Shown here: in pieces, positions 12,969 to 26,261 of the stretch
Layout: the number at the start of each line of letters is the position of its first letter
Position numbering within the stretch: position 1 is the stretch's first letter
From: Heterobilharzia americana
Lineage: Eukaryota > Platyhelminthes > Trematoda > Strigeidida > Schistosomatidae
NCBI GenBank assembly: GCA_944470555.2
Contig: OX104129.1
Location: forward strand, 65,341,747-65,405,746
Direction of reading: 5' to 3'
DNA: 64,000 nucleotides
The notes under the pieces: generated by a model
Told to the model about the DNA's origin: nothing
Databases searched by the model: none
The model's input: only the letters and a program-made list of their open reading frames with translations
Translations under genes and position numbers: made by a program

Positions 12969-14334
12969 TAACATGTACGTCTGTGATATTTATAAATACG
13001 ATTGTACAGCTTCAGAAAATGATATCGTTGAAAAACAGACTTTTCTTCGCTAAATTATCTCTTCTTTACGATCTCACTGTCACTGTACAGTATTAGGTAG
13101 ATTGAATTATTTTGTTCAATTGAATCTTGAAGCGGATAAAGTTTCTCTCTGAATGAGTTTATTGGTTTGAATGCCACTTTATTAAGTACTTGGCATAAAG
13201 TTTCTGGTGTTTTGTTCTGATGCGATGACATAATAGAAATGTGGAAGTTTAGCGGACGTGGTGGTTCATTAAATTCCACAGTGGTTTAGTCATTCAAATC
13301 CACAAACATTTATTGTTTAATATTACATTAAAATGTAGGCTTAAACTCATAACTTGAAATGTTTTGAAAGAAGATGAATCAACAAAGATGATGGTTGAAA
13401 AAAATTAGTTTCAAAATTTTAAACTTTGATAAAGTTTTAGTTTATATATATTGTGTTCAACTTTTTCTCTCTCATCAAACTGTACTTTAGAATGTTTTCT
13501 ATCGGTTTTTTTCGGTAATCTAAGATCACCTATAAGTCGAATTCCTCTATATAATAAGAAATATTTATTTTAAAGGTGTCATGATGTATGGCAAGTTTGA
13601 AGAGTCCTTTAAGTTCATCAGTTCACAAGATGTCTGATTACCAGTCAACAAAACTTTACCATGTTCCAGCAAACAGATATGCTATTTTACATAGGCAACC
13701 TAGGATAACATATATTTAAACATCAACTTTTTCACCTGTACAAGGGTTATGGGATGAGAATATGCAGAGATTAAGAGGATAGTATTCCAAATCATGATAA
13801 ATCATTTGGTGAAGTTAATCAGCATGCATCATATGATGACTCAAAGCATGCTCTTCATCTTAGAAGTTATGGTTTCCGATCAGTGAGTGATGTTGATGTA
13901 TCAGGACTCATATATTTCTGATATATTAGTTTTTAGTTGTTGCCTTCAATTAGAGTAGTCATAAAGAATTTAGTCTTCTAGTCTTGCTCAATATGATTAC
14001 ATTTATGGACTTATACCTCCAGATAAGTGAAATGGGGATTCAGTGTTTGGTGTACTCTCTTCTAGTAAGTGATCTATAGAGATTCGCTTAAATGGTTTCC
14101 AGCTGCTTTTGACAGTAAGTAGCATGCACTATATATCTTTTCAAGCTAACATTTTCGATTCACAATAGATATCTTAGTGTGTGCTTTTGCAACAAGGTTG
14201 TAGCAGACAGTTTATTCTTAACCTTGGACTGTATCCTGCAAACATTTGCTCTTGACTCTCCATTCTTATGTTAATTCTTTTATCGACAGCGTAGTTTCTT
14301 TAATCGTTTTCAACTTCATTACTATATTTTACAG
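12969..14334. other. Non-coding, probably carboxypeptidase intron
   Basis: No exon of the carboxypeptidase or other gene was recognised here, although the acceptor at 14334 shows that an intron ends at this point. The sequence is AT-rich and without recognised repeats. Confidence 0.45.
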
Positions 14335-17300
14335 ACTTGCATGGAAATGACAACACCTATGTGCGCATCAGGTCCCGTAAATATAATGCCTCAAGTAAAT
14401 TGGGATCTCAACACCTTCTCAGCTTACTGTCAAAGTCGATATGGTGTAATTCCCCGTGTTAATTGGTCAAGAGTTGAATTCTGGAGTAAATCAGTTTCTA
14501 CTTCGACCAACATATTATTCAGGCAAGGAACATTTATGAGATTATTATTTGTATTTTTATGTGACAGTAGTCGCCTTCAGCCCAGTTACTACAAAGACAC
14601 TAGTTGTTACCAAAAATTAATGACTACCGAACACGTCAATATCTCATTCACGAGAAGCATGCTGTTCAGGTCATATTAGTCACATGTTCACCCTTCATCA
14701 AAATCTTGTACAGTGTTTGACTTATTACAAGTCACCAATCATTGTGTTTCTAGATATTAGTACTTTTTCCAAAATTTGGGTTGGGCTGTTCTTTAGAATT
14801 GCTTGTTGGATGAGTTTGCTCCTGAGACGTTTATCTCCATCTTTAGTGCACCAATATAAAACCACCTGATGTAAAATGAAGGTTCATCATCACCTCTCTG
14901 CATTGTCTGTTAGCAGGAAAACCATTAGGTAAGGCTGTTTTCTTCAAGTTTGCAATCGATGTCAGTTTTGAGACGATTGTGAGCGAGGTTCATCGAGGTG
15001 GTAGTGGTTGTCCTTTGGCAGTAGGAAGATTTTGTCGACGGATAGTATGTGGACAATATCGTCTTACTCTCTAACAACATACAAACTACTCAAATTGCAC
15101 TCAGTCACTTGGCGATCAAATTCCACAAGTATGGTATGTTTCTAACCGTCAAAGTGCATAGTGCTTTTAGAAGGTGGGCAGGAAGTAACCTGTGCTCCCA
15201 CTCATCCTTCTCGATGAACCATTAGTAGTTGTCGAGAAGCTTGTTTGCTTAGGTAGTTGCGCGATTGTCGGTGTTTTAACTCATGAAGTTTGTGATCGTA
15301 TACTCAAGACCAGAGGCATTCATTGTCACCTCTGGTTCCATCATGACGTCGTTGATCATGTTGTTAAAAGTTGGGTATTGCATAAAGCTTCGTCATGGTC
15401 ACATCTGCTCTCCAAATATGAAGAATAACCTTTTTGAGCTGAGGATTGCGGATGACTCTTCATGTCCAGTGACCGTTGTATCCGTAGGATTGCCAACACC
15501 TAATGAAAATACCCTGTAAATATTTTCGAGTTGAGGTGGTATGTTTTCGGTTGGGTTTATTCTCATCATTCATTTTGAATGAAGTCATCTTCAAACACCT
15601 ACTTCAGTGGCTTGGATGTGTCTGACAAACATCTTTGCGTGAGATTAAAGATAGTTATTTTGGTTTAGTATATGTCTCTACCTCATGAATCTCTGGAAGG
15701 GATGTGAGAGTTCGCGAAACTCCATAGATTTAGACGATTTCAGACATAGGTTGGAATTGGAATCCATGGTGGTCATGTAGATTTTGCATCCTCTGTGTGT
15801 GTGTAAAGCAACACAAGTACTTTGAATGTTTTAGTTGGATGCATGTTTCTGAAGTAACTTTGTTACATCGTACATATTTTGACTGCATAATGCTGTTACA
15901 TTACGTTATGTAGCGCATTTATTCATCCCCCTTTTAAAATGATTTTGTGCTAAAATAAATTAGCAGAATAAAATGAGCTCATTTTACATAGTTTACATAG
16001 TAAGATCAATTGTTATCCTACCTACTCTTAACTATTCTCCATAAGCAATCTTTTGTATCCTTGTACATTTACATGGCCATATGTCTACATAGCACATAAT
16101 GCATGCTTTCTAACGAACAGTTCTGCAGACGATTGCAAGTAAATGCTTTCAACACATTGAATTCGCATCAACTATAACTTTGTTTAGGGACATTTACAGA
16201 AGAATGACGAATCTGAATAGGTAAACTCGTTCATAAATTAAGTTTGTTGATATGATCATTCGTGAGTAATTAGTGACGTACGTGTGTAATCTGTAACAAA
16301 CATGTAGTTTAACTGTTGGGTTTCTGAACCATATATGAGTAACAAACAAGTTTGAAAATTCAAATTGTTTTGCACTCCTCCAGCCACCCCCCACCATCTG
16401 CCTGCATTAATGCACCGTAGGAACTGATGTGGGATCACTATAAAAGTAAGTTGGGTGTAAGTCTGATCGAAACCTAGTGAGAAACTTCATGAAGTTTCTG
16501 ACTGTTTGTTTCGTCTGGTGAATCGGTTGGTGTTGGAAATGAGTAACTAAAGGCTTTCATTCACTTTTTTTGTCGACTACAATGTTAATCTTTTGTGTTC
16601 ATTTCCCCCATCTCCTTTGGTATGGGGAGTGGCAAAGTGAACTGATGATGTACTCATGTGCTATGTTCCAGCTTGATTCGTCTTTTTGTCAGTCCGTCTT
16701 TTGGACATCAACGTTTCGATCACTATACGGATCTAATAACATAATTTCATAGGTTGCCCTGTAGTCTAGTGACTTGGGCACTCAATCGATAAGCGTTTGG
16801 TCATAGTTTCAAATCCATACATGCATAAGGCTGCATGACTGATTACCTTATCGACTTAACTCACCATACTTCAGTTCAATGAGGCGAAATCAACGAAACC
16901 AAGATAAAATTTTGCAAGTAATCGTGTGAGCAATTACAACATGCTATGAGGAAACTGGATACAGAGATGATGAAGGGAATTGAAATATCCCCTAATGAAG
17001 GTCTTGAAAGATTTATTTGAAGATGTGAAGTAAGTGCATTTCTGTCCTCTGTTTATGAATTTTTATTATTTCATACACTCCAACCAGAAGACAGCACTCA
17101 TCTACACATGTAAGACTGGCAGTCAGATGCAGCATGCTTTGGCGCCCCGACCACGTGTCCTGACTACATTTAGACTACTTCCAATTCACCATCATCCTAT
17201 TAGAAAAGGTAGCCTTGACAAGTATTCCACTCGACAGTGACTAAAAGTTTCAGCAATTGATCTATCTTCAAATAATTTAAGTATAATCTTTGCATCTCTC

Positions 17301-19310
17301 ACGTGGCAATCTCACTAATCGTCAGCTGTGAAAATTGGACGAGGATGATAAGATAGCTGAAACCACTGCGCACACTTCATCTTCAATCACTATGTTTCTC
17401 AGCTACAACCAGAATGATCTACTGCTCAATACGCTCACACATAGTAGGTACTTGAATGTGTTGTCCGCAACATCCATGATTCATATTATCAAAAGTTAAT
17501 CGAGCCTTTTGTATATGTAACGAAATTTCGTTAACCTCCAACCTCTAGTTATTATTATGATGGAATCTACTCGGTTATCAATACATATGAAGTTAGAAAA
17601 ATGAACCGTGTTTATTTCCAACGGACAGTACTCATGAATATAGAGTAGATGCGACCGTAGATGTTCTAACATAGAGTCCTCAGAAAGGCAACATATTCCC
17701 ACACCATTAGATCTCTCGATCAACCTAATCGAGTAACACTTTCGTATGAAGAATTACTCCTAGCTAGTGTCCACTGACAATGTACATACTCATGATCTGG
17801 AATTTAAAAGAAGCAGATCTAGCTGAACGTGAGTAATTTTTTCGAGTTGACCATTGCCAAGTCTCAGTATTCACCGTTAGATGTTATGGAACTCGGGATT
17901 CTACAGATCACGTTTGTTGATTTCTGTGTTTATGACGAGAAGATTCTTTTCTACTCTTTGTACATGGAACATCAATCATTCAGACCAGTTGAAAAATATC
18001 GCTTCTGATTGTCATTCCCTACATGGTATATTTGTTCACCTAGCCATCGTTGATCACATTACTTCAGTACATTCTTTATCAATCATAGTACCTCATCAAC
18101 ACACAATGCCTTCGTTTCAAGTCACAACCTTCCCAATTGAAGCAGACCTGGAAACCTGATGTCCATGTCACACATAGACACCAACTGAATATTGAATTAA
18201 AGTCAGCAAAACTGCTCCTCAAAATCTACTCATCTCGCCAGTGGTTTTCCTGATGTGTGGATATCAGACCATAATTCATCGATAGAATCTCACTACTTTA
18301 TGACTTTTCATGCCAGTCTGTGTCATAAGTAAACATAGCTGTTCACTAGATATTGCGGATTTATCACCTATCTATTCCTGCAAATTTCGCTGCCCATCAC
18401 CACTCATTGTCGTTGCATAAACAGACTCCTCATTTTCATACATTTGAACAGCCTCCACTGCATATTACACTCGCATTTTGTAGTATCGCGTTGAATGCGC
18501 GCAACATTGCCTGAGTGTTTTGATCAACCATTATCTGTAAATCCACTCTCTACAATACACCTATGTCTAATTTGACATCAGTTTTTCTCTATCCAGTTGT
18601 TCTTTATGTACTGATGTGAAGTGAGAAAATTTGAAGTGATGCACTTGTGTGTGAAGTTCTACGTTGATCTTCCCTGTCATTGCAGAAGATGATGGTAGGG
18701 TGGGAACTGATCTTGATTTGGACAGGTTTTTATGTCGATTTGTCTATCTGTAAGATGAGTAACTGTCCTGTGATAAATATACCCTTGATATCCTCATCTT
18801 CGGGATGGAATGTGGAACGTGTTCCAGTTTAAGTCTCTCCACCTCCTTCCCTGTGATAATATTGGAGAGATGAGAAGCTGATATCAATGAAAATTCACTA
18901 TCTAGTTTCTAACTTCACGTTATGCACAATATTGTGTCTAAATCCACTAGTTGGTTAACTTCAGTAACTACCACGTCAAGTAATATTTGACATTTATGTC
19001 TAAAGTTATTGATGGTGGTGGGTTGTTGTGACGACGCAGCTGTAACACCATACTCTACTCATCTCGTAATGTACATTCCGGTAGTTTATTACCTGGCTTA
19101 GTCTTCGTATTTAAACCTTGTAGGGTTTGTTTATAACAACCACATTTCTATCTTTAAGCAAACCATTTGTTCGCTCAATAGTTTTCATTAAATATTATCA
19201 CTAATGAACGCATACTACTGTGACTGATTGTAAAACACTTTTGGAGGTGATTTTCTATAAGTGTATTCCTTTCTGTCATATTGGTTGTTGAGAGACAAAT
19301 GCAACCCACC

Positions 19311-19372
<62 letters not shown>

Positions 19373-19790
19373 ATGTAGATTGATGTGTACTAGCCTACAA
19401 GGACATTTGTCATTTGGGACCAATGCAGTGAAATAATATTGAGTTCTCTATCAACAGATTCATTATTTCGTAATTTCCCAACAAATGTATAAAAACATTT
19501 TCTACTTCATTTTGGTTTACAGCAATGGTGAGATTGATCCTTGGTCTGCACTATCGATTCCGAATAACAGTTATGTCCCCTTCTCTACCGTCATCAATAT
19601 TTCTGATGCTGCTCATCATCTAGACTTGAGATCTCCTAATCCCGCTGATCCGGAAAGTGTTATGAAGGCCAGAGAAATTGAAAAGCAGAAGATAGTTCAG
19701 TGGATAAAAGAATGGAACACAAAAGATCCAACATTGAAATTTCTCTCCGGAGTTTTATCATTCAACTCCTTCCTAGATTACCTTGCCTAA
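14335..19790 (+). CDS. Lysosomal Pro-X carboxypeptidase-like (peptidase S28), last two exons
   Basis: Two exons encode the C-terminal 151 residues of a prolylcarboxypeptidase-family serine exopeptidase, which removes C-terminal residues following proline, usually in lysosomes. Exon 1 is 14335-14522, after an 'atattttacag' acceptor, and reads 'TCMEMTTPMCASG' to 'STSTNILF'. Exon 2 is 19523-19790 and ends with a taa stop. Joining them gives 'TNILFSNGEIDPWS', the family's catalytic Asp motif (Asp codon 19536-19538; Asp430 in human PRCP), followed by 'AHHLDLR' with the catalytic His (19614-19619). The junction codon is AG|C (Ser). The intron of 5000 bases uses a GC donor. Upstream exons, including the Ser nucleophile motif (GGSYGG), were not found. 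They may lie before the window or be too short and diverged to see. The homologous region of the human protein has similar length, so the C-terminus is complete. Confidence 0.9.
14523..14528 (+). other. GC-type splice donor of the carboxypeptidase terminal intron
   Basis: The exon ends ttcag and the intron starts gcaagg. Using this site with the acceptor 'ggtttacag' (ending 19522) restores the conserved S-N-G-E-I-D motif in frame. The nearest GT downstream (about 14550) would insert unrelated residues. GC-AG introns are a known minor class with otherwise strong donor consensus, as here (CAG|GCAAG). Confidence 0.75.
14880..15790 (+). mobile_element. RTE-type retrotransposon remnant inside the carboxypeptidase intron
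   Basis: The frames contain debris of an RT: 'FKFAIDVSFETIV' (about 14945-14985), 'YVDNIVLLSNNIQTTQIAL' at about 15046-15105 (a YADDI box with D to N) and 'KFHKYGMFLTVK'. Then come 'LVVVEKLVCLGSCAIVGVL' (15216-15270) and 'LQWLGCV' near 15605. This order matches the RT-to-C-terminus order of RTE-like elements of another subfamily than copies A-H. It has many stops and is an old copy. Confidence 0.65.
15791..18284. other. Intron sequence, no gene recognised
   Basis: AT-rich intronic DNA. A weak tRNA-like stretch at 16765-16830 (A-box-like 'tagtctagtgact', B-box-like 'gtttcaaatcc') may be an old SINE. Nothing else was supported. Confidence 0.4.
18285..19206 (+). repeat. Large inverted repeat, left arm block 1
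   Basis: The block is nearly identical to the reverse complement of 28153-29080. The match fades at its outer edge near 18285-18310. It ends at 'actaatga' near 19205, where the partner copy runs into a SINE. It lies within the carboxypeptidase intron. Confidence 0.9.
19314..19371. repeat. (GT)n microsatellite
   Basis: An uninterrupted GT dinucleotide run of about 58 bases, 150 bases upstream of the last carboxypeptidase exon. It generates a spurious poly-(Thr-His) frame on the minus strand. Confidence 0.98.
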
Positions 19791-19872
19791 TTTCTAGATA
19801 TCGCATACTACTTCATTTTGTGTAACATTCAAAAGATTAAATACATGATTACAATGCATCATTTTTGCTGTG

Positions 19873-19878
19873 AATAAA
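19873..19878 (+). promoter_or_regulatory. Polyadenylation signal of the carboxypeptidase gene
   Basis: A canonical aataaa lies 83 bases after the stop codon at 19790. It is the first such hexamer on the strand and fits a short 3' UTR. Confidence 0.7.
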
Positions 19879-20774
19879 ATATATGTCGACAAATGCACAT
19901 TTAGGTTGGGTAGAGTTGGTAGACTTGTTAGGAAAAGTCAGTCGAATAATGATCAGTACTGTGCAGTTTCAAATTTCTGAGAATTGGAAGCCTCAGTTCG
20001 TGCAGCACTTTCCCCTTCTAGGATATTTTCTAAGCAGTGGGTAATAATACTGCTGAGTCCTCGTCAGCTTCAAGATGGATTGGAAGAAATCGTAGTCTTT
20101 AGGTATTCGAATACCGTCACCACCATAATGTCGCCGACATACGTCTACCACTACATGGTCAGTGTGGGAATCATGTATATGGTCGTGGGTGGTGACGAGA
20201 GGAACTGAGTCGATGAAGTCGTGTGACTACACCAATTGAGATGGTTTAGAGCGTGAATTCCACATAAGAAGCTGGTGGCTACATCAGTGCAATGTGCTCG
20301 CTAGATTAATGAAGTTAAGGTTGTTGTGAGGTTGAATGTGTACGAATCTAGGTGGGATACTAATCCACTAGGTTGTCAGCTTCTTGACAGACCCGTGTAC
20401 GGAAATTTAGGCTTCTGTTTTTGCATCATTGAGACAATCATAGTCGATATTTGGAGATGTCTGGGGGATATATAACTCGTATTTCACCACAGGCATTGCA
20501 CCTTATTGATGTGTTCCTAGGTGAGGTAGATGACAGTGTCAAACAATCAGTCACACTTCCAGCTACAAATATCGTAAACATTATGTAAATCGTAGTTAGC
20601 ATAGAAGGAAAAGAAAGTGGATATGAAAGATTGAAATTGGAAAGCATTGTCGTTGATGGAATATGCTTCACTGCCTGCATTAATAAATGTGTTTGATGCT
20701 ACAATGACGGACGTCTTATGTTCGACAGTGGTTCGAATTACAGATATGACTAGACTATCTATTTGATATTGCCT

Positions 20775-21271
20775 AACAAGTTGTCGGATGATATTTAGAG
20801 AATGATAGACAAACGACCACCAACGTGTTGAGAACATGCCGTTTCTCGAGTTGGTGGTTGCAGATTGAGCGAGGAGCATCTCGAGATTGAAGTGCATCCA
20901 AGTGACAATTACTCATTAGTGAAGACGATTTTCCGAAGCTATTCCCTACACATCACTGGCTTCGAGACTCGGCTTTCAGCTGATGTGTGACTGTTTCAAA
21001 TCTCACTCTACCTACTTCATTCTGAGCAACTAATACCCAATCGAACGCCATCATATGAAGAATTTGACTCATGACCAAGTGCTGGAACGTTTACTAACTT
21101 ACTGAGTAGTATTGCTCACAGTACTAGGAAGGCTTCAAAAATGCTCTGAAAGTCTACTGATGAGCTGATAGAGATTCAGTGGTGTTCTTTATGCCTATGG
21201 ATTGAACCTCACCAATATTTAAAGGATGAAAGCTGAGAGATGTTTTAGTGGATGAGGATAGGATCGTGATA
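20775..21271 (+). repeat. Large inverted repeat, left arm block 2
   Basis: The block is nearly identical to the reverse complement of 27017-27514. The 1568 bases between the two left blocks (19207-20774) contain the last carboxypeptidase exon and have no counterpart in the right arm. Confidence 0.9.
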
Positions 21272-21794
21272 CGTTGGTTTAGCTACGTTATATGTAAAAT
21301 GACGGCGACCACGACACAGAGTTCTTCGTTCTTTACATCATATTACGTAGGATCATTGGGGGATGTTTGATGGGCAGTCAAGCCTAATTCTCACACTTTG
21401 ATTAGTGATGAGTTGGATGACAACTTACAATTGTATGGTGGTTGTGTTGTAATCACTACTGATTGAATAGGATATGTTGATCACCTATCTTTGTTAATTA
21501 CGAACCACAGGAATTATTATTGTCCAGTTTGTGGGGAAGCAATCATGCAATGAAAAGTTATAGGTATTCTGTGGCAGATGAAATGTGGTCAGTATTTAGG
21601 ACTAGGGGACGTTTAATCGGTTGCCCTTCAGTGACTAATCACTACACATATCCAAGTTTTACCCAGGAAATTGCAATCATTCCAGTTAGATACTGCTCCC
21701 AATCAACCTTTCACCTGGAAACCAACAGAGGTCGAACAATTTGACTTAGTATTATGAAGGAGAATTATGAGTATGTCAACAAATAGTAATAGCC
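21272..21794. other. No gene recognised
   Basis: Unique-looking AT-rich DNA. A 74-codon frame at 21520-21744 has no recognisable family. Confidence 0.4.
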
Positions 21795-21990
21795 AATACC
21801 CGTTGTACAAGAGGTGACAACCGTACCTCAGTGGCCTAGTGGGTAACGACTTGGCGTTTCAAGCGATATGTACGAAGTTAGAATCTCAGTGGGAGTAACA
21901 CCACAAACTGCGGTGCGGTTACATCTAGCTGGTGAGTCCTGGATTGGACGGAACGTGCTAATTGAGTTCCTCTACTAGTCACAAGCAGGT
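21795..21990 (+). mobile_element. Sm-alpha-like SINE, diverged
   Basis: The head 'cccgttgtacaagaggtgac' and 'gtggcctagtgggtaacg' match the copy at 4351-4595. The hammerhead domain is still visible as 'agctggtgagtcc' and 'ggacggaac', but it is mutated in the core and in the cleavage region. Confidence 0.75.
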
Positions 21991-23499
21991 AAAGTATCGG
22001 GGATCTGCACACAAGTGTGGCTCATGGCCTTGTACACAAACCTCTTTGGGACTGCCTTTCCTCACATTAACTCTATGGATTTACAACCCTTTTATCGGTC
22101 AAATCGTTAAGGATCAAAATCCAAGAGACTAGATTTTTGAATGTGGGCAAGAAGTAAAAGTTGTGGTGCTACAACAGTGATGAACATTGGTGTGAATTGA
22201 TAGATCATGATCACTTTTCGATTATTTTCAAGGAGGTCATTTGATTTGGGGTCGCCCATAGTGAAAATTGTAGTATCTGTCAGGCTGAAATAACATATTA
22301 CCGTGGGGAACGAAGAAAAGATTCCTCAGTACCTTAGGGTACATGAGAGCTATTGAATTTCGACTTTACTAGAGCCATTTACGAATGGGGTATTGAGAAG
22401 TGTCAGATAGAAAATGGAATGTATTCTTACTGTTTGTTGATATACTTGTAATTCTCCGTTTTTATACGGAACACGCGTCGTAGATTCTTCTGCTAGCTAC
22501 AACTAACTAAATTGTAACAACGAATGTATTTTGTTGTTTATATTAGAGAAATAACTGTTGAAATCCTACTTACAACACGTGTTTAGGGCGCAGGAATATT
22601 GCATTTTATTTAGATTACCAGCAGATATACATGTGCAATGTTCATTCATCCCAAGTAAACTGCTGCTCGGAAAATGCTGTGATTTCTCAGCTGTTATTGC
22701 TGAAAAATACCAAATGGTCAAATCGGTACAAAACTAGCATTCTTCACATCTAGAGAAATCTCATACCTTGTTAAATTATATTTTTGTGATTAATAATGGA
22801 TGATGATTGAAGATGAAATAAAAATCTGATGCAAGCCATGAGTTGAGCATCACTTTATAGATTACCATACAGTCTTTCCTATTGGAACTCAATTTTTACA
22901 TCATCACTAGTAACACCTTAACGATCAAATCTGTAAGTGTTACCAAACTCATGTTATTCAGGTGCAATAACTAGTCGATTTGGCAAACTGGAATGTTGTA
23001 GTAAAGATGAAGATGACAACACGTACAAAGTTTGATAAATTTGAAAGTGATTGACACTTCATCCACCATTAATTGACCTCAATGAAAGCGACATACTCAT
23101 CTCGATTGAGTCATACTGTCCCAGATATTTTTGTTCAAACGGGGATATCTCAATCTATCAGGCAGTTAGAGAAATACTTCGATAAACAGGTCATCTTCGG
23201 TGAGATGAAAGATGAGCAGGTAAGCTTGAGGTCAAACTCAAAAGTCTTCAGCAATCATGTGTGTATTCGCTTAAAGTAACTCAAGGTCTCTTTTATAATC
23301 ATTGTAGTATTTATTCATTGTAATTTACAATACTACTAATTAGTAGTTTGCATATTTTGCACATCTTTTGGTCATCAAGCCATATCGCATTTTTGTAGCT
23401 TACAGACTAGTTCTAATGGAACTTGTGAAGTGGACCAGGTTCGGTGTGAAAATATATACTTATCAGTGACATTGAATGATAAACATCATATATCGTGAG
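21991..23499. other. No gene recognised
   Basis: AT-rich sequence. A 68-codon frame at 23073-23279 has no recognised relatives. No other feature was supported. Confidence 0.4.
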
Positions 23500-23725
23500 T
23501 TGACAGAAGCGAGATTGCGTGAACCAGTGGCTGAGTGACAGCATGCTGGATGTAACACTTGATGGTGGGGGTTTCAATTAATTTTGGGATCGTGGAACCA
23601 TATTGTAAGTCTCAGCTCATGAGGAAGTGGGTGTTCAAAGCTCCAAAGTTTTCAATGGTCCTCCAACTGACGTCATTCTGTGATGCCATCGACTTTTAAG
23701 TTAATCAGTCCTTCACAAGTCAATA
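23500..23725 (+). mobile_element. Third SINE family, decayed copy
   Basis: An A-box-like 'gtggctgagtgac' is followed by a B-box-like 'ggtttcaatta' and then 'ttcaatggtcctccaactgacgtca'. That tail is shared in diverged form with 55320-55340 ('ccattgttcctccaactggtgtca'). The hammerhead region expected between them is degraded. Confidence 0.45.
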
Positions 23726-24534
23726 AATAGGTTAATACTTTCAGCAGCCGATTGCTGTTTACTTGTGTGATTTATATCGATCATTACTGCAGTTAGATAT
23801 ATTTATAATTCATGAAACAGGTGTATATACCTGGCTGTACATCGTAATGGACGCGAAACTAAGGTAATCTTCCGTTTCCCTCATCTTCCTAATTCTCTCA
23901 TGTACGCAGAAACGTACACATAGCTGCATTGTTCTGTAATGAATATTATTTTGAGGACCGTGTGCACACTGACAGTATAGTTCGTTATAAAATGTTTGAT
24001 AATTCGTATGAAACTTCAAAGATTCACTAGAGTGCTGGAAATCTTTTGGTGAACCAGATGCTATAACATATGAGTTCCTGTATTTTTTATTATGTTACAG
24101 TCTTTTGACTCTTGAAATCACCATAAATTACTAACATATGTTGGAAGATTTTTTTATTTGATATAGGACATTATGATATACTGCTACTTAAGGAGAGATA
24201 GAAATTCCAAGAAAACCTTTTTGTGAAGTCGATTTTCTCGCTGAAGGGACTGTTACCTTTCACCATGTTTGGAAATTTCTGATTGTGTATGCTGTAAAAT
24301 ATTGGGAACTTTAAATTTCCTCACTGAACAGTGAAAAACTTGAATTCTCATGCCTCGTTATCTGTTTTCTCATTATGTAAACTGAGAAATGGTACGAATC
24401 ACTTCGGTATAAATCTAGCTAACTTCACGTCAAAATGAAAGCATAATCTCTCCATGTATTCTTATATTAATTGAAAAGATGCCCCATTCCTGTTAACGTG
24501 GGTGTATAACTCAGAACTTTTAAAGCTGATAACC

Positions 24535-24583
24535 TTTATTATTTATTATTATTATTTATTATCATTATTATTATTATTTATTA
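24535..24583. repeat. (TTA)n-like microsatellite
   Basis: A run of TTA/TTTA units of about 50 bases. Confidence 0.9.
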
Positions 24584-24870
24584 AGAGCAATATAATGGGT
24601 CATGTTATAAGTTATATCCATTCAGTTGCTTTAAAGGAAAAAGGCAGTTTAACACTGAATTTTATCAGCAATATGGGTATTACATGAGAAAATAATGACC
24701 GGGATAAAAAGGAAATTAATTTAACTTAAGGCTTAAGGCTAAGAACTGAGCATATTGTGGAATGTTATAATTATTATTATGAAAAGTAATTTATGCACTA
24801 CAAGCCAATGTAGATTAGGTAATGTTGAATGGTTACGCGTTGAGTCAGCTGGAGAGATTTTGAACCTACC

Positions 24871-24881
24871 ACACTGAAACT
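24871..24881 (+). repeat. Target-site duplication, left, of RTE copy B
   Basis: The 11 bases acactgaaact are repeated exactly at 26262-26272, directly flanking copy B. Confidence 0.85.
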
Positions 24882-26261
24882 GTTAGAAACAAAGAAAAGA
24901 TGGACTGACCACTTCAGAAAACTCTTGAGTCGACCACCATCACCACCTGCAACTCATCCAGAAACACCACCAGCAACCAGACCACAGAACTGTCAGTGAA
25001 CACGAGCCCTTAGACAGAACTAGAATCCTGAACGTCATAAAGTTACTGAAATCCGGGAAAGCATGAGGACCAGATGGAATTCCACTAAAAGCACTGAAAA
25101 CAGACGCAAAGACAACAGCCGACACACTCACGCCACTATTGCCGAAGGTTTGCAAGGAAGGAAGGAAAGGTATCTGCCTATTGATTAAAAGGAGGGCTAC
25201 CTTGTCAAACTTCCAAAGAAGGGAGACCTAAGCGTTTGCCAGAACCGGCGCAGAATCATGCTCCACCGCTTTCCACGCCAAGCAAAATATTAAGCGGCAT
25301 CATCCTGGAGGGACTAAAAAATGCTCTGAATTCAAAACTACAACCGGAACAGGCTGTCTGTTTGGCTTCAGGAAGAACAAATCATGTACGGATCAAACTG
25401 CTACGCTACGCTACTCATCATCATAGAACAGAGTACATAATGGCAGTCAACTCAACCTCAACTTCGTCGACTTTGAAAGGAAGACGGGACTTCCTTCAGG
25501 TGAACATAGAGAAGACACAGGTGATGAAGATACCCAACCAACAACAACAACCAGCACCAATCACCATCAACGGGAGAAACCTAAGGGAAGTAATCTCTTT
25601 CTCCTCCTTGCCTAGACAGCATCGTCTCAACTACGGGTAGCGGCTCAGGCAAGGATGAGGACCTCAAAGCCAGGATCGGAAAGACAGCGAGACAGGTCTT
25701 CATCAATCTGAAGCCAGTGTGGAGATCTACTCCACTCCACTCAACATAATGCATCAACAAGATTCGGATTTTCAGCCCTGATGTCAGTCAAGTCAGTCAG
25801 TGCTTTTATATGATGGTGGAGAGACTTGGCGGCACGTCACGAAAAACATTTCCAACAAAGTGCAGACAGACATCATCAACATCTGCCACCTACGCTCGCT
25901 CACTCGATACTGAAGATCAAATAGATGGTCAGAAAGAATGAAAATAAGCAACGAGGAACTCTCGCTGGCAATGAAACAACCAACCAAGAACCCATCGCCC
26001 AAAAAATACGCAGAAGAAGGTGGAGATGGATTGAATTGGGCATACATTGAGAAACAAAACTGTTTGGGGGCATCACGCACCAGTTCATGCCATGGAGTTG
26101 AAGTTAAATGGGAAACGACTGGTAGGGCGTCCGAGTTGAGGGTGACATAAAGGAGATCTTGTGGGGAGAAAAATGCAGGTTTATGGGCAGTCGTGGCGCC
26201 AGGTTCGAAAGAAGCCCTATGTTCCACTAGGAACAAAAAGAACAAATAGTTAAAATAATGA
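24882..26261 (+). mobile_element. RTE-like retrotransposon copy B, 5'-truncated
   Basis: It begins inside the RT region ('RWTDHFRKLLSRPPS' from about 24898) and includes 'PDGIPLKAL' (about 25070-25100) and 'LSGIILEGLKNALNSKLQPEQ' debris (25290-25350). Further on are 'VNIEKTQVMKIPNQQQQ' (about 25500-25550) and the conserved 3' region ending at 'taaaataatg'. Compared with copies A and G it lacks the endonuclease and RT N-terminus, and it has internal deletions and frameshifts. An 11-bp TSD shows a single 5'-truncated insertion. Confidence 0.88.

Noticed and set aside
1..14334. Upstream carboxypeptidase exons with the GGSYGG nucleophile motif
   Set aside because: I looked for the motif and for the exon expected just before 14335 and found no convincing match. 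They may lie outside the window.
14335..14679. Reading the first carboxypeptidase exon straight on to the stop at 14679
   Set aside because: Homology stops sharply at 14522 and the missing Asp/His motif continues in frame at 19523, so the extra residues are intron.
19175..19423. 82-codon minus-strand frame with poly-(Thr-His)
   Set aside because: It is the translation of the (GT)n microsatellite, not a gene.
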